DNA of 64,000 bases from Roseibacterium beibuensis (GTDB lineage: Bacteria > Pseudomonadota > Alphaproteobacteria > Rhodobacterales > Rhodobacteraceae). The position numbers and the translations under genes are program-made. Shown here in pieces: positions 16,787-25,782 of the stretch; position 1 is the stretch's first letter; every line of letters starts with the position of its first letter. The stretch is taken from contig NZ_BAABHW010000006.1 of NCBI RefSeq assembly GCF_039542305.1, positions 139,493 to 203,492 on the forward strand, written 5' to 3'. The notes beneath the pieces are model-generated. The model was given only the letters and a program-made list of their open reading frames with translations. It was not told the origin of the DNA and ran no database searches.

Positions 16787-17668
16787 TCAGGGCGCGGGAC
16801 GCGGGCGTTGGCGCGCCATCTGCACCGCAAGGATGCCCGCCGCGATGACCGTCACGCCCAAGGCATCGGCCCATGTCAGCGCCTCACCCAGCAGAATGGC
16901 GGCGATGGCTACGCCGAAAAACGGGTTCAGGAAATGGAAGGTCGCCGCGCGCGTTGCCCCCATCCGTCCGACAAGGCGGAACCAGATGAATGTCGCGAAA
17001 AGGCCGGGCATCAGCGTCGTATAGAGGAACGCGACGACCAGAGAGGTCGACCAACTGACCTGATAGGTCTCGAACACCGCGGCGAAGGGGGCCAACGCAA
17101 GGCTGCCCACCATCAGTTGCAGCCCGACGATCATCAACAGGTTCGCCCCGTCCTTGGACGCGCCCTTCACCACCAGCGTCGCAGCCGTCAGCGCGACGGA
17201 CCCGACCAGGCAGAGCGCGACGCCGAACATATCCGCCCCGCCCGAAAACCGCTGCGCCATGATCAGGGCCACGCCCCCGAACCCGACAACCAGCCCGGCC
17301 ACACCCAACAGCGGCAGCCGTTCGCGGAACACCAGCCAACTGGCCGCCGCCACCAGCAGCGGCATGGTCGAGGCGATGATCGCGGCCAGCGAGGCCTCGA
17401 CCGTCTGCATCGCGATGAAGTTCAGGCCCAGGTAAAGCGCGTTCTGGCAGATCCCGAAGACAAGGACCGACACCCATTGCACGCGGGTCAGGCGAAAGTT
17501 CTGCCCCATGGCAAGCGCGATGCCGATGCCGAGAACCCCCGACAGGAAGAACCGCAGCGAAAGCGCCATGAGGGGGGGCGCCGCCTCGACGATGATACGG
17601 GCCGAGGTAAAGGCCGAAGACCAGATCAGGGCAAACAGCAGCCCCATCGCCAACGCGCGAAGATCCAT
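16787..17668 (-). CDS. EamA/DMT-superfamily transporter
   Basis: The 293-residue protein has about ten membrane helices in two EamA repeats. A conserved FWSS-like start (FALIWSSAFTSARIIVE), ASTMPLLVAAASWLVFRE in the first repeat and FHFLNPFFGV in the second support the family. It is most likely an exporter of amino acids or other small metabolites; the substrate is unknown. It is separated from HU by a strong terminator and from ccdA by 58 bp. Confidence 0.9.
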   Translation of the reverse strand: MDLRALAMGLLFALIWSSAFTSARIIVEAAPPLMALSLRFFLSGVLGIGIALAMGQNFRLTRVQWVSVLVFGICQNALYLGLNFIAMQTVEASLAAIIASTMPLLVAAASWLVFRERLPLLGVAGLVVGFGGVALIMAQRFSGGADMFGVALCLVGSVALTAATLVVKGASKDGANLLMIVGLQLMVGSLALAPFAAVFETYQVSWSTSLVVAFLYTTLMPGLFATFIWFRLVGRMGATRAATFHFLNPFFGVAIAAILLGEALTWADALGVTVIAAGILAVQMARQRPRPAP

Positions 17669-17681
17669 CGAGATACCGTCA

Positions 17682-17721
17682 AAAAGAAAAGGGCCGCAGC
17701 CCGTCGGGCGCGACCCTTTCA
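17682..17721 (-). terminator. Intrinsic terminator of the HU gene
   Basis: On the minus strand AAAGGGTCGCGCCC pairs with GGGCTGCGGCCCTTT around a short loop with one mismatch, followed by TCTTTTT. It lies 20 bp after the HU stop. Confidence 0.87.
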
Positions 17722-17741
17722 GAATTCCATGCGGTCGGCAA

Positions 17742-18032
17742 TCAGCCGTTCACGCTGTCCTTCAGAGCCTTCGCAACGGTGACTTTCACCTGCTTGTCGG
17801 CCTCTTTCTTGATCTGCTCGCCGGTGGCGGGGTTGCGCACCATGCGCTCGGGGCGCTCGCGGCAGTAGACCTTGCCGATGCCCGGAAGGGTCACGGCGCC
17901 GCCATTGGCGACTTCCTTGGTCACGACAGCGGTCACGGCATCGAGCGCGGCGGCTGCGGTTTTCTTGTCGCTGCCCATCTCATCGGCCAGTGCGGCAACG
18001 AGCTGGGTCTTGGTCATGGGTTTCTGTGCCAT
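17742..18032 (-). CDS. HU-family DNA-binding protein
   Basis: A 96-residue HU/IHF-type protein. The helical N-terminal half (MTKTQLVAALADEMGSDKK) and a beta-arm region with GIGKVYCRERPER and RNPATGE identify it. It compacts and bends the chromosome as a dimer. CAGGAGAAG precedes the start. It is monocistronic with its own terminator. Confidence 0.95.
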   Translation of the reverse strand: MAQKPMTKTQLVAALADEMGSDKKTAAAALDAVTAVVTKEVANGGAVTLPGIGKVYCRERPERMVRNPATGEQIKKEADKQVKVTVAKALKDSVNG

Positions 18033-18165
18033 GTATTTCTTCTCCTGATACTGCCCGAACCCTAGGGGTTCGTTGCCGGGAAGCTAACCGAACATTGTGG
18101 CTACACACAACGCTTCGTGGGCCAAAAAGCGTTAAAAACAGGGGTTCAGGGGCGTTTTTGCACCG

Positions 18166-19653
18166 TCAAAGGAAGGCTGTTTCCTCGAAAGACCGCAATT
18201 TCCGGCTATGGAGGCGCTCCAAAGGCATTTCGCGCAGCTTTTCCATGGCCCGAATTCCGATCAGCAAATGCCGCGAGACCTGCGTCTTGTAGAAGGCCGA
18301 GGCCATGCCCGGCAGCTTCAACTCGCCATGAAGCGGTTTGTCGGACACGCAGAGCAGCGTGCCGTAGGGCACCCGGAACCGGAACCCGTTCGCCGCGATC
18401 GTGGCGCTTTCCATGTCGAGCGCGATGGCGCGGCTCTGGCTCAGGCGCTGCACCGGGCCGGTCTGATCCCGCAACTCCCAATTGCGGTTGTCGACGGTGG
18501 CGACGGTGCCGGTGCGCATGATCCGCTTCAACTCGTAGCCCGAGACATCAGAAACGTCCTCGACCGCCTCTTCCAGCGCGATCTGAACCTCGGCCAGCGC
18601 CGGGATCGGCACCCAGACCGGCAGGTCGTCGTCCAGCACCCGGTCTTCGCGCAGGTAGGCATGGGCCAGAACGTAATCGCCAAGGCTTTGCGTGTTCCGC
18701 AGGCCCGCGCAATGCCCCACCATCAGCCAGACATGCGGGCGCAGCACGGCGATATGGTCGGTCGCGGTTTTCGCGTTCGACGGCCCCACGCCAATATTCA
18801 CCAGCGTGATCCCGCCCCCGCCCTCGCGCGTCAGGTGATAGGTCGGCATCTGCGGCAGTTTCGCAGGCGGGTTCAGCGCCTGCGTATGATCGGTGATCAC
18901 GTCGTTGCCGGGCCCGACCAACGCCGTGTAGCCGCTGTCGGGATCCGCCAGCGCGGCGCGGGCGTATTCCACGAACTCGTCCATGTAGAACTGGTAGTTC
19001 GTGAACAGCACATGGTTCTGGAAGTACTCGGGCTTGGTCGCGGTGTAATGCGCCAGACGCGCCAGCGAATAGTCGATGCGTTGCGCGGTGAAGGGTGCCA
19101 GCGCGCCTGCCCCGTCCTCGTGCGTGAAGCCGAAGCCGTTGACGATGTCGTCATGCGTCGTCTGAAGGTCCGGCACGTCGAACGCATCGCGCAAGGGGAA
19201 GGCCAGTGCGCCTTCCTGCGGGATCTGCACATCGGCGTCGTTCAGGACCGCGAAATGCACCGGGATCGGCGTTTGAGACGGCCCGATATAGATCGGCACG
19301 TCGTGGTTCGACAGGATCAGGCCGATCTGCTGCGTCAGGTAATGGCGGAACAGGTCGGGGCGGGTGACGGTGGTGGCGTAGGTGCCGGGATCGGCCACAT
19401 GGCCGAATGCAAGGCGGGTATCCACCTGGCCGTAGGTCGTCGTCGTGACGCGGATCTCGGGATAGAAGGCGCGATACCGCACCCCCGGCGCTTCACCGGC
19501 CCGCACCACGGCCGAGAAATGGTCGCGCAGGAACCGCGTGCCTGTCTCGTAAAGCTCCTCGAGATAGGCCACCGCCTTGGCAGCGTCTGAAAAGGGCTTC
19601 ACGCCCGGCAGCTCAGGGGTTTCCACGGGCAGGTGCTTCATCGGCGCGGTCAT
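18166..19653 (-). CDS. amn: AMP nucleosidase
   Basis: Amn hydrolyses AMP to adenine and ribose 5-phosphate. The 495-residue protein has an N-terminal AMP nucleosidase domain and a C-terminal nucleoside phosphorylase-like catalytic domain, with NIGVGPSNAKTATDH, the MVGHCAGLRNTQ block and the DMESATIAANG motif that binds the ribose. It starts at 19653, overlapping ade by 4 bp (ATGA), so AMP breakdown and adenine deamination are coupled. Confidence 0.95.
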   Translation of the reverse strand: MTAPMKHLPVETPELPGVKPFSDAAKAVAYLEELYETGTRFLRDHFSAVVRAGEAPGVRYRAFYPEIRVTTTTYGQVDTRLAFGHVADPGTYATTVTRPDLFRHYLTQQIGLILSNHDVPIYIGPSQTPIPVHFAVLNDADVQIPQEGALAFPLRDAFDVPDLQTTHDDIVNGFGFTHEDGAGALAPFTAQRIDYSLARLAHYTATKPEYFQNHVLFTNYQFYMDEFVEYARAALADPDSGYTALVGPGNDVITDHTQALNPPAKLPQMPTYHLTREGGGGITLVNIGVGPSNAKTATDHIAVLRPHVWLMVGHCAGLRNTQSLGDYVLAHAYLREDRVLDDDLPVWVPIPALAEVQIALEEAVEDVSDVSGYELKRIMRTGTVATVDNRNWELRDQTGPVQRLSQSRAIALDMESATIAANGFRFRVPYGTLLCVSDKPLHGELKLPGMASAFYKTQVSRHLLIGIRAMEKLREMPLERLHSRKLRSFEETAFL

Positions 19654-21479
19654 TCATCCTCCGTCACGAACAGATCGGTTACCTCGAAGCGGGTCACGTC
19701 CACGATCCCGAGATCCGAAATGCGGAGCGACGGGATGACGACCAGCGCCAGGAGGGAATGCTGCATATAGGCATTGTTGAGCGTACAACCACAGGCGGCC
19801 ATCGCCTCGACCATCGCCTGTGCCTTGGCGGCGACCTCTTCGGCGGGGCTGTCGGACATCAGGCCGGCAATCGGAAGTTCCACCAGCGCAAGTTCCTCTC
19901 CGTCCTTCCAGACGGCGACGCCACCGCCAACCTCGCCGAGGCGCATTGCCGCCTTGGCCATGCTGTCGCGGTCCGTGCCGACGACGATCATGTGGTGGCT
20001 GTCATGCGCCACGGTCGAGGCGACGGCGACGCGCCCCTGGTAGCCAAAGCCCGAAACGAACCCGTTGGTGACCTGCCCGGTGCCCCGGTGACGTTCCACC
20101 AACGCGATCTGGCAGACGCCGCCTTCGCCCTCGACCACGCCATCGACCACCGGCAGCTCGGCGGTCAGCGCCTCGGTCGGGGCCTGGTTCTCGACCACGC
20201 CGATCACCTTGACGGTCACGGCATTGGCGCCTTCCGGGGCCTTCACCTCGAAATCGGCGGCCTTCAGCGCCTTGCCCAGATAGACCGAGTTTCGCGTATC
20301 CTCGGGCCAGTCCAGATGCGGGCAATCCACAAGGCACACCCCGCCCTCGGCGACCTTTAGCCCGCGCGCATAGACCACCTCGATCGGCAGGCTGCGCAGG
20401 TCGCTGGTGACGATCATGTCGGCGCGACGGCCCGGTGCGATCTGGCCCAATTCACGCTCCAGCCCGAAATGCGTGGCGGTGTTGATCGTGGCCATTTGCA
20501 GGGCCAGCAGCGGCTCGGCCCCGCAGTCGATGGCGTGGCGCACGCAGCGGTTCATGTGCCCGTCATGGACCAGCGTGCCCGAATGGCAATCGTCGGTGCA
20601 GAGGATCATGTTGCGCGGGTCCAAGCCCCGCTCGGTCACGGCGGTGATCTGCGCCTCGATATCGTACCAGGCGCTGCCCAGCCGGATCATCGAGCGCATG
20701 CCCTGCCGCATCCGGGCGATGGCGTCTTCCTCGCAGGTGCCTTCGTGATCGTCGGCGGGGCCACCGGCGACATAGGCGTGAAAGGCGGGGCCAAGATCGG
20801 GGCTGGCGTAATGGCCACCAACGGTCTTGCCCGCGATTTGCGTGGCGGCGATCTCGGCCAGCATCTTGGGGTCACCCGCGACCACGCCGGGAAAATTCAT
20901 CATTTCGCCCAAGCCCACGATACCGGGCCAAGTCATCGCCTCGGCCACGTCCTCGGGCGTGATCTCGAACCCGGTCGTCTCCAGCCCCGGCGCGGAGGGC
21001 GCACAAGAGGGCATCTGGGTGAAGATGTTGACCGGCTGCATCAGCGCCTCGTCATGCATCAGTTTGACCCCGCGCAGGCCGAAGACATTGGCGATCTCAT
21101 GCGGGTCGGTGAACATGCTGGTCGTGCCATGCGGGATCACGGCACGGGCGAATTCCGCAGGGGTCAGCATGCCCGACTCGATATGCATATGCGCGTCGCA
21201 CAGGCCGGGGACCAGGTATTTCCCTTGCAGGTCAACGACCTGCGTGTCCGGCCCGATGCAGTGGCCCGCGTCCGGGCCGACATAGGCGAAGCGGCCCTTA
21301 GCGACGGCGACCTGCCAGCCCTCCATCACCTCGCGGGTCTGGACGAGGACGACCTGCGCATTGGTCAGAACGAGATCGGCGGGTGTGCGGCCGGCGGCGA
21401 CCGCGACAAGGTCGGCGGCGACGTCGGGCCAGGCGGGGAAGGGTGTTTGCGTGTCCATGTCTAAGGTTTTCAGATGCAT
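19650..21479 (-). CDS. ade: Adenine deaminase
   Basis: This amidohydrolase-family enzyme turns adenine into hypoxanthine and ammonia. The 609-residue protein has the metal-binding HxH (His97, His99, in CDAHMHIESG), GTTSMFTDPHEIANVFG, the CTDDCHSGTL motif, and a C-terminal Ade domain with VASTVAHDSHHMIVVG. ATG at 21479 has AAGGGG five bases upstream; ATG at 21458 is an alternative start. It is first in a two-gene operon with amn. Confidence 0.95.
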   Translation of the reverse strand: MHLKTLDMDTQTPFPAWPDVAADLVAVAAGRTPADLVLTNAQVVLVQTREVMEGWQVAVAKGRFAYVGPDAGHCIGPDTQVVDLQGKYLVPGLCDAHMHIESGMLTPAEFARAVIPHGTTSMFTDPHEIANVFGLRGVKLMHDEALMQPVNIFTQMPSCAPSAPGLETTGFEITPEDVAEAMTWPGIVGLGEMMNFPGVVAGDPKMLAEIAATQIAGKTVGGHYASPDLGPAFHAYVAGGPADDHEGTCEEDAIARMRQGMRSMIRLGSAWYDIEAQITAVTERGLDPRNMILCTDDCHSGTLVHDGHMNRCVRHAIDCGAEPLLALQMATINTATHFGLERELGQIAPGRRADMIVTSDLRSLPIEVVYARGLKVAEGGVCLVDCPHLDWPEDTRNSVYLGKALKAADFEVKAPEGANAVTVKVIGVVENQAPTEALTAELPVVDGVVEGEGGVCQIALVERHRGTGQVTNGFVSGFGYQGRVAVASTVAHDSHHMIVVGTDRDSMAKAAMRLGEVGGGVAVWKDGEELALVELPIAGLMSDSPAEEVAAKAQAMVEAMAACGCTLNNAYMQHSLLALVVIPSLRISDLGIVDVTRFEVTDLFVTEDE

Positions 21480-21514
21480 CGCGCCCCTTCAAGCGACGAT
21501 TGCATGACACGGCG

Positions 21515-22219
21515 TCAGCCGGCGAGAGCCTGCGCGCGCATCTCCTCGTAAATCGGGAGGGCTTGGGCCAGTAGCGGGGCGAGCTCTGCGGGCAGTTCAG
21601 GCAGCGGCCCCTCGGCCTCGGCAAAGCCGGTGGAGGCATGGACCGCGCCGTACCAATGCCGTGCCCAGACCCCGTCATAAGGGCGCGGGCCGGGCGGCCA
21701 GTGGAGCATGGATTCGGTGAAATCGAGGCCGATCTCAGTGCATATTTTCTGCAACATTTCCCGTGGGTTGCGGCGAATATCGGCGCTGTCCACAACGGGA
21801 CCGGGCAAAGCTTGCCACAGGCGGAGTTGCTGGGGAAAGCCGATGTCTTCCAGCGTCACCCTGCCCCGCTTGGCGGCATAGGAGGCGATGACGCGGGCGG
21901 GGTGGCGGATGAGGTGCACATTCACGCAACCCTTGGCCCAATCCAGCGGAAAGCCGGGCAGCATGTGATGGGGCATGTGCTTCATGTAAAAGTGTTTTTT
22001 GCCATCCGGGATCGGCCCGGCACAGCGCGCGGCGACCTTCTCGGGGTCGGCTTCATGGGCGGCGACGATCTCCTCCGCCAGGGGGTGATCCATGCCGGTC
22101 GCGGCGAGGTAGGGGGCGTAGAACGGCTCGTCCCAGGCGGCGCAATCACCCCGCGCGGCGAAGCTGTACATCATGGCCGTCGAGAGGTTTCGCGGCCCCG
22201 ACCACATCGCGATTTTCAT
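21515..22219 (-). CDS. Sulfotransferase-like P-loop protein
   Basis: A 234-residue protein with MWSGPRNLSTAMMYSF near the N-terminus, equivalent to the 5'-phosphosulfate loop, and a second block VHLIRHPARVIASY equivalent to the 3'-phosphate site of PAPS sulfotransferases. A sulfotransferase or a related nucleotide-dependent transferase is likely; the substrate is unknown. The start follows the aminotransferase stop by 53 bp, and the two are probably co-transcribed. As I recall, plant branched-chain aminotransferase-like proteins carry a similar domain fused ahead of a class IV aminotransferase, which supports a joint function. Confidence 0.75.
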   Translation of the reverse strand: MKIAMWSGPRNLSTAMMYSFAARGDCAAWDEPFYAPYLAATGMDHPLAEEIVAAHEADPEKVAARCAGPIPDGKKHFYMKHMPHHMLPGFPLDWAKGCVNVHLIRHPARVIASYAAKRGRVTLEDIGFPQQLRLWQALPGPVVDSADIRRNPREMLQKICTEIGLDFTESMLHWPPGPRPYDGVWARHWYGAVHASTGFAEAEGPLPELPAELAPLLAQALPIYEEMRAQALAG

Positions 22220-22223
22220 GAGT

Positions 22224-22245
22224 CACATCCTGTACACATCCTGTA
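22224..22245. repeat. Short tandem repeat ahead of sulfotransferase-like gene
   Basis: CACATCCTGTA occurs twice in tandem, followed by a degenerate third copy, CACACCCCGTGCATA. It fills most of the 53-bp gap between the aminotransferase and sulfotransferase-like genes, where the ribosome site of the latter should be; no clear ribosome site remains there. Confidence 0.6.
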
Positions 22246-22272
22246 CACACCCCGTGCATACACGCCGGCCGC

Positions 22273-23166
22273 TCAGGACCGGTCGACCAGTTCCTTGTAG
22301 AGCGTCCGAATCCGCCTCGTCATCGACCCCGGTTGCCCATCCCCGATGACACGCCCGTCGATCTCGCCCACCGGGGTCTGTGCCCCGAAGGTGCCGGTCA
22401 GGAACGCCTCGTCCGCGCCGTAGGTGTCGACCAGCGAATAGTTCCGCTCGAAGACGGGGATGCCGTCGGCGCGGCACACGTCGATGACCTTCTGCCGCGT
22501 GATCCCGTTCATGCAGTAATCGCCCGTGCTGGTCCAAACCTCGCCCTTGCGGACGATGAAGAAATTGCAGGCGTTGGTGGTATTCACGAAGCCATGCACA
22601 TCCAGCATCAACGCCTCGTCCGCGCCGGCCTTTTCGGCGGCGATGCAGGCGAGGATGCAGTTCAGCTTGGAATGGGAGTTGAGCTTGGGGTCCTGCGTCA
22701 TCGGCAACCCGCGTTGGTGCGGGACGGTGGCAAGGCGAATGGGGCGCGGGATGGAGGGTTTGGAGTGCTCCATGATGATGACAACGGTCGGCCCTGAAAC
22801 CGATAGCGCCGGGTGCTGGAAGGGGCGCATCTTGACCCCGCGCGTGACCATCAGGCGGGCATGGGCGTCGGTCGTCATGCCGTTCGCTGCGCGGGTGTCC
22901 TCCAGCGCGGCGATCACGCCGGCGCGGTCGAGACCGATATCGAGGTCGATGGCCAGCGCCGCCTCGAACAGCCGGTCGAGGTGATCGTCGAGAAAGGCCC
23001 ATTTGCCGTCATAGAGGCGCAGCCCCTCCCACACGCCATCGCCCAGCATGAACCCGCTGTCATAGACGCTGACCATGGCCTCGGGCCGGGGCTTGAGCGC
23101 GCCGTTCACCCAGATCAGGATGTTCTCGTTGCGCGCGTCCTCTTCGGACTGGTGCGTGCTGACCAT
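22273..23166 (-). CDS. Class IV (branched-chain/D-amino-acid) aminotransferase
   Basis: The 297-residue PLP enzyme has WVNGALKPRPEAMVSVYDSG and GDGVWEGLRLYDG near the N-terminus, the lysine region DPKLNSHSKLNCILA, and the class IV block HGFVNTTNACNFFIVRKG. It transfers amino groups, but the sequence does not separate branched-chain from D-amino-acid or other substrates. The region before WVNGALKP (ATG 23166 onward) is a little longer than usual. Its partner is the sulfotransferase-like gene downstream. Another class IV aminotransferase lies at 44283-45143 and is only distantly related. Confidence 0.85.
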   Translation of the reverse strand: MVSTHQSEEDARNENILIWVNGALKPRPEAMVSVYDSGFMLGDGVWEGLRLYDGKWAFLDDHLDRLFEAALAIDLDIGLDRAGVIAALEDTRAANGMTTDAHARLMVTRGVKMRPFQHPALSVSGPTVVIIMEHSKPSIPRPIRLATVPHQRGLPMTQDPKLNSHSKLNCILACIAAEKAGADEALMLDVHGFVNTTNACNFFIVRKGEVWTSTGDYCMNGITRQKVIDVCRADGIPVFERNYSLVDTYGADEAFLTGTFGAQTPVGEIDGRVIGDGQPGSMTRRIRTLYKELVDRS

Positions 23167-23275
23167 TCTCGCCCTTTCCTGTCACCGCCGTTCACCGCCG
23201 CGTGACCTCACACCCCTGTGCCTTGCATTTCAAGGGGCCACGTCCGACCGTGGCGGCACCGAAAGGAGATTGACC

Positions 23276-23944
23276 ATGCCCCGCGCCCCGATCCGCGACA
23301 CGCTGAAACCCGTCACGCTTGGATTGGCCATGCTGGCCGCACTGGCCATCCAGACCGGTCGCGCCCATGCCGAGGATATCCGGACCGCCGTGGTGGCCGG
23401 TGGGTGTTTCTGGTGTGTCGAAGCCGATTTCGAACGCGTCGAGGGCGTGCAGGAGGTCGTCTCGGGCTTTGCCGGGGGCACGGTCGAGAACCCCAGCTAC
23501 CGGCAGGTGGTGAATGGCGGCACCGGGCATCTGGAGGTGGTCGCGATCACCTATGACGCCGATGTGCTGGCTTACGAACAACTGCTGCACCTGTTCCTGC
23601 GCTCCATCGATCCGCTGGATGAGGGCGGGCAGTTCTGCGACCGGGGCTTTAGCTATACCACCGCGATTTTCGTGAACGGGCCCGAGGAACGCGCCATTGC
23701 CGAGACCGCGATCGCCCAGGCCGAGGCGGACCTGGGCGCTGCTGTCGTGACGCCGGTGCGCGATGCCGCGCCCTTCTACCCGGCCGAGGAATATCACCAG
23801 GACTATTACCGCAGCGACGAGTTGATCCTGACACGCTTCGGCCCGCGCCGGAAATCGGTGGCCTACGGGCTGTACCGCGACGCGTGCGGACGCGACGACC
23901 GGGTCGAGGCGATCTGGGGCGCGGACGCGCCGTTCCTGTACTGA
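23276..23944 (+). CDS. msrA: Peptide-methionine (S)-S-oxide reductase, exported
   Basis: MsrA repairs oxidised methionine. The 222-residue protein has a signal peptide (cleaved near residue 32, AHA|ED) and the active site GGCFWC (Cys44, Cys47), so it acts in the periplasm. FAGGTVENPSYRQV and AEEYHQDYY are family signatures. AAAGGAG precedes ATG 23276. It is divergent from the aminotransferase. No MsrB is adjacent. Confidence 0.95.
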   Translation: MPRAPIRDTLKPVTLGLAMLAALAIQTGRAHAEDIRTAVVAGGCFWCVEADFERVEGVQEVVSGFAGGTVENPSYRQVVNGGTGHLEVVAITYDADVLAYEQLLHLFLRSIDPLDEGGQFCDRGFSYTTAIFVNGPEERAIAETAIAQAEADLGAAVVTPVRDAAPFYPAEEYHQDYYRSDELILTRFGPRRKSVAYGLYRDACGRDDRVEAIWGADAPFLY

Positions 23945-24087
23945 GGCACCGGGGGTCCCGGCGAGCCTCCGCCGCGCGGCGCGCGGCAGCCGATCTTCTG
24001 GCTTGACCTCCCGTGGCTTGTGGTCCCATGCGTAGCACGGGCCGCTCGACGGCCCGGCCTTTGCTGCTGCCCCGGAGGAATGATCAG

Positions 24088-24765
24088 GTGATCGTCTGCC
24101 ACGAACTGGATCTGGTATTCATCAAGACGAAGAAGGTTGGCGGGACGTCGTTCGAGATCGCGCTCTCCAGGTATTGCGGGCCGGATTGCATCATTACGCC
24201 AATCTCCAAGGTGGATGAGCAGACCCGGTCAGCCCTGAAGTTTCGCGGACCGCAGAATTACAAGCACAAGGGCTTTCGTCGGCTTCTGTCCCCGAACGGC
24301 AAGGTGTTCACGAAGCACATGCCCGCCGCCGAGGCGCGCTCCAAGTTGCCGCCCGAGATCCGGGACGGATACCGCTGGATCACGATTGTGCGCAGCCCCT
24401 ATGACCGTGCCGTGTCGCGGTATTTCTGGGCCAAGACGTGCAACCGGGACGAGGGGCTCGATTTCGAAGCGTTCTATCAACGCTTTCCCGAGCGGCTGAC
24501 GGAAAACCTGCGCATCGCGCCCCTGCACGGGGAGGACAAGCTCGACGTCTACCTGCGCTACGAGCACCTGCAGGACGATCTGGAGGCCGCGGGCCTGGGC
24601 TTTGTCGGGGACACGCAGAAGAACATCCGGGCGAAGTCGGGCCATCGCCCAAAATCGGGCGGAACCGCGCAAGAGATCTTCGCGGCCTATCCCGGGGCCG
24701 TCCGTCAGATCCAGGATCTATGCCGCGAAGAAATCGAGATGTTTGGCTACGAGGCGCCGGTCTGA
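24088..24765 (+). CDS. Sulfotransferase family 2-like protein
   Basis: The 225-residue product has IKTKKVGGTSFE (5'-phosphosulfate-like loop, about residues 12-23) and IVRSPYDRAVSRYFW (3'-phosphate-like block), as in Sulfotransfer_2 proteins. I start it at GTG 24088 because GGAGG lies 8-9 bases upstream; the longer frame from 24013 has no ribosome site. A carbohydrate sulfotransferase acting on a surface polysaccharide is the usual role of the family, but no glycan gene is next to it. It ends 19 bp from the convergent YggT gene. Confidence 0.85.
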   Translation: MIVCHELDLVFIKTKKVGGTSFEIALSRYCGPDCIITPISKVDEQTRSALKFRGPQNYKHKGFRRLLSPNGKVFTKHMPAAEARSKLPPEIRDGYRWITIVRSPYDRAVSRYFWAKTCNRDEGLDFEAFYQRFPERLTENLRIAPLHGEDKLDVYLRYEHLQDDLEAAGLGFVGDTQKNIRAKSGHRPKSGGTAQEIFAAYPGAVRQIQDLCREEIEMFGYEAPV

Positions 24766-24784
24766 CGCGCCCCGCGGGACTTGG

Positions 24785-25072
24785 TCAGAGGAAGAACGCC
24801 ACGTTGTTGCGCAGGATGATCTCGACCACGTAGAGGCCGATGATCACGACCAGCGGCGCAAGGTCGAGGCCGCCCATCGGCGGCAGCGCGCGGCGGAGCG
24901 GGCCGTAGACCGGTTCGAGCAGGCGGTTCAGACCGTCCCAGATCTGCGCCACGATGGGCTGGCGCATGTTCAGCACGCCGAAGCTGATCAGCCAGCTGAG
25001 GATCACATGGGCGATGACGATGAAGAACGCCACGTCGATCAGCAGCATCAGGATCTGGAAAAGCGAGGTCAT
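24785..25072 (-). CDS. YggT family membrane protein
   Basis: A 95-residue protein with two hydrophobic segments and the family stretch LEPVYGPLRRALPPMGGLDLAP. YggT proteins are linked to cell division and envelope processes, but their function is not well defined. The start ATG at 25070-25072 leaves 128 bp to the divergent thioesterase gene. Longer frames upstream run antisense through that gene. Confidence 0.9.
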   Translation of the reverse strand: MTSLFQILMLLIDVAFFIVIAHVILSWLISFGVLNMRQPIVAQIWDGLNRLLEPVYGPLRRALPPMGGLDLAPLVVIIGLYVVEIILRNNVAFFL

Positions 25073-25200
25073 CTGCGGGCCTTTGATAGCATCGGGACTG
25101 CACGGCAAATAGGCACAAGCGCGGCGCGGTGCAAGCCGGGGCGGAGTGACGCAACGACGCCTCTTGCAGCCCGGCGCGCGGCGGGCTTTGGCTGCGGACC

Positions 25201-25731
25201 ATGTATCCTTTTGCCCGTCTCTTCGCCCTGACCCTCGCCGAAAAGCGCAAACCGCGCCTTGGCATCCTCGACACGCATCACCTCGGGCTGACCTGCCTGC
25301 CCTGGGATATCGACGGGTTCTTCGAGATGAACAACGGGCGCATCCTGACGCTCTATGACCTCGGGCGGTTCGGCCTGTCGATCCGAACGGGGCTGTGGGA
25401 CACGCTGAAGCGGGAACGCTGGGGCCTGGTGGTGGCGGGCAGTTCGGTGCGCTACCGCGCCCGTATCCGGCCCCTGCAACGGTTCGATCTGCGCACGCGC
25501 CTGTTGGGCTGGGACGACAAGTTCTTCTACATCGAACAGGCGATGGTGCGCGGCGAGACCGTCTGCAACCACGCGCTCTTGCGCACCGGCGTGACCGAAA
25601 AGGGGCGGTTGACCAATCCGCTGCGCGTCGCCGATGCGCTGGGGATCGACCGGGCGTCTCCTGCGCTGCCGGACTGGGTGCTGAACTGGGCCGAGGCGGA
25701 TCGGACACGCCCCTGGCCGCCTGAGATCTGA
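25201..25731 (+). CDS. Thioesterase-like (hotdog-fold) protein
   Basis: The 176-residue protein matches 4HBT-like thioesterases: DIDGFFEMNNGRILTLYDLG has the Asn/Asp turn seen in the PF13279 group, followed by RYRARIRPLQRFDLRTRLLG. It probably hydrolyses an acyl-CoA; the substrate is unknown. No convincing ribosome site is seen before ATG 25201. It precedes the UMF1-type transporter by 51 bp. Confidence 0.85.
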   Translation: MYPFARLFALTLAEKRKPRLGILDTHHLGLTCLPWDIDGFFEMNNGRILTLYDLGRFGLSIRTGLWDTLKRERWGLVVAGSSVRYRARIRPLQRFDLRTRLLGWDDKFFYIEQAMVRGETVCNHALLRTGVTEKGRLTNPLRVADALGIDRASPALPDWVLNWAEADRTRPWPPEI

Positions 25732-25782
25732 GACCCGGCATTTTCGTTTACAAACCGCGCGCTTGGGCGGATTGTCACGCGC

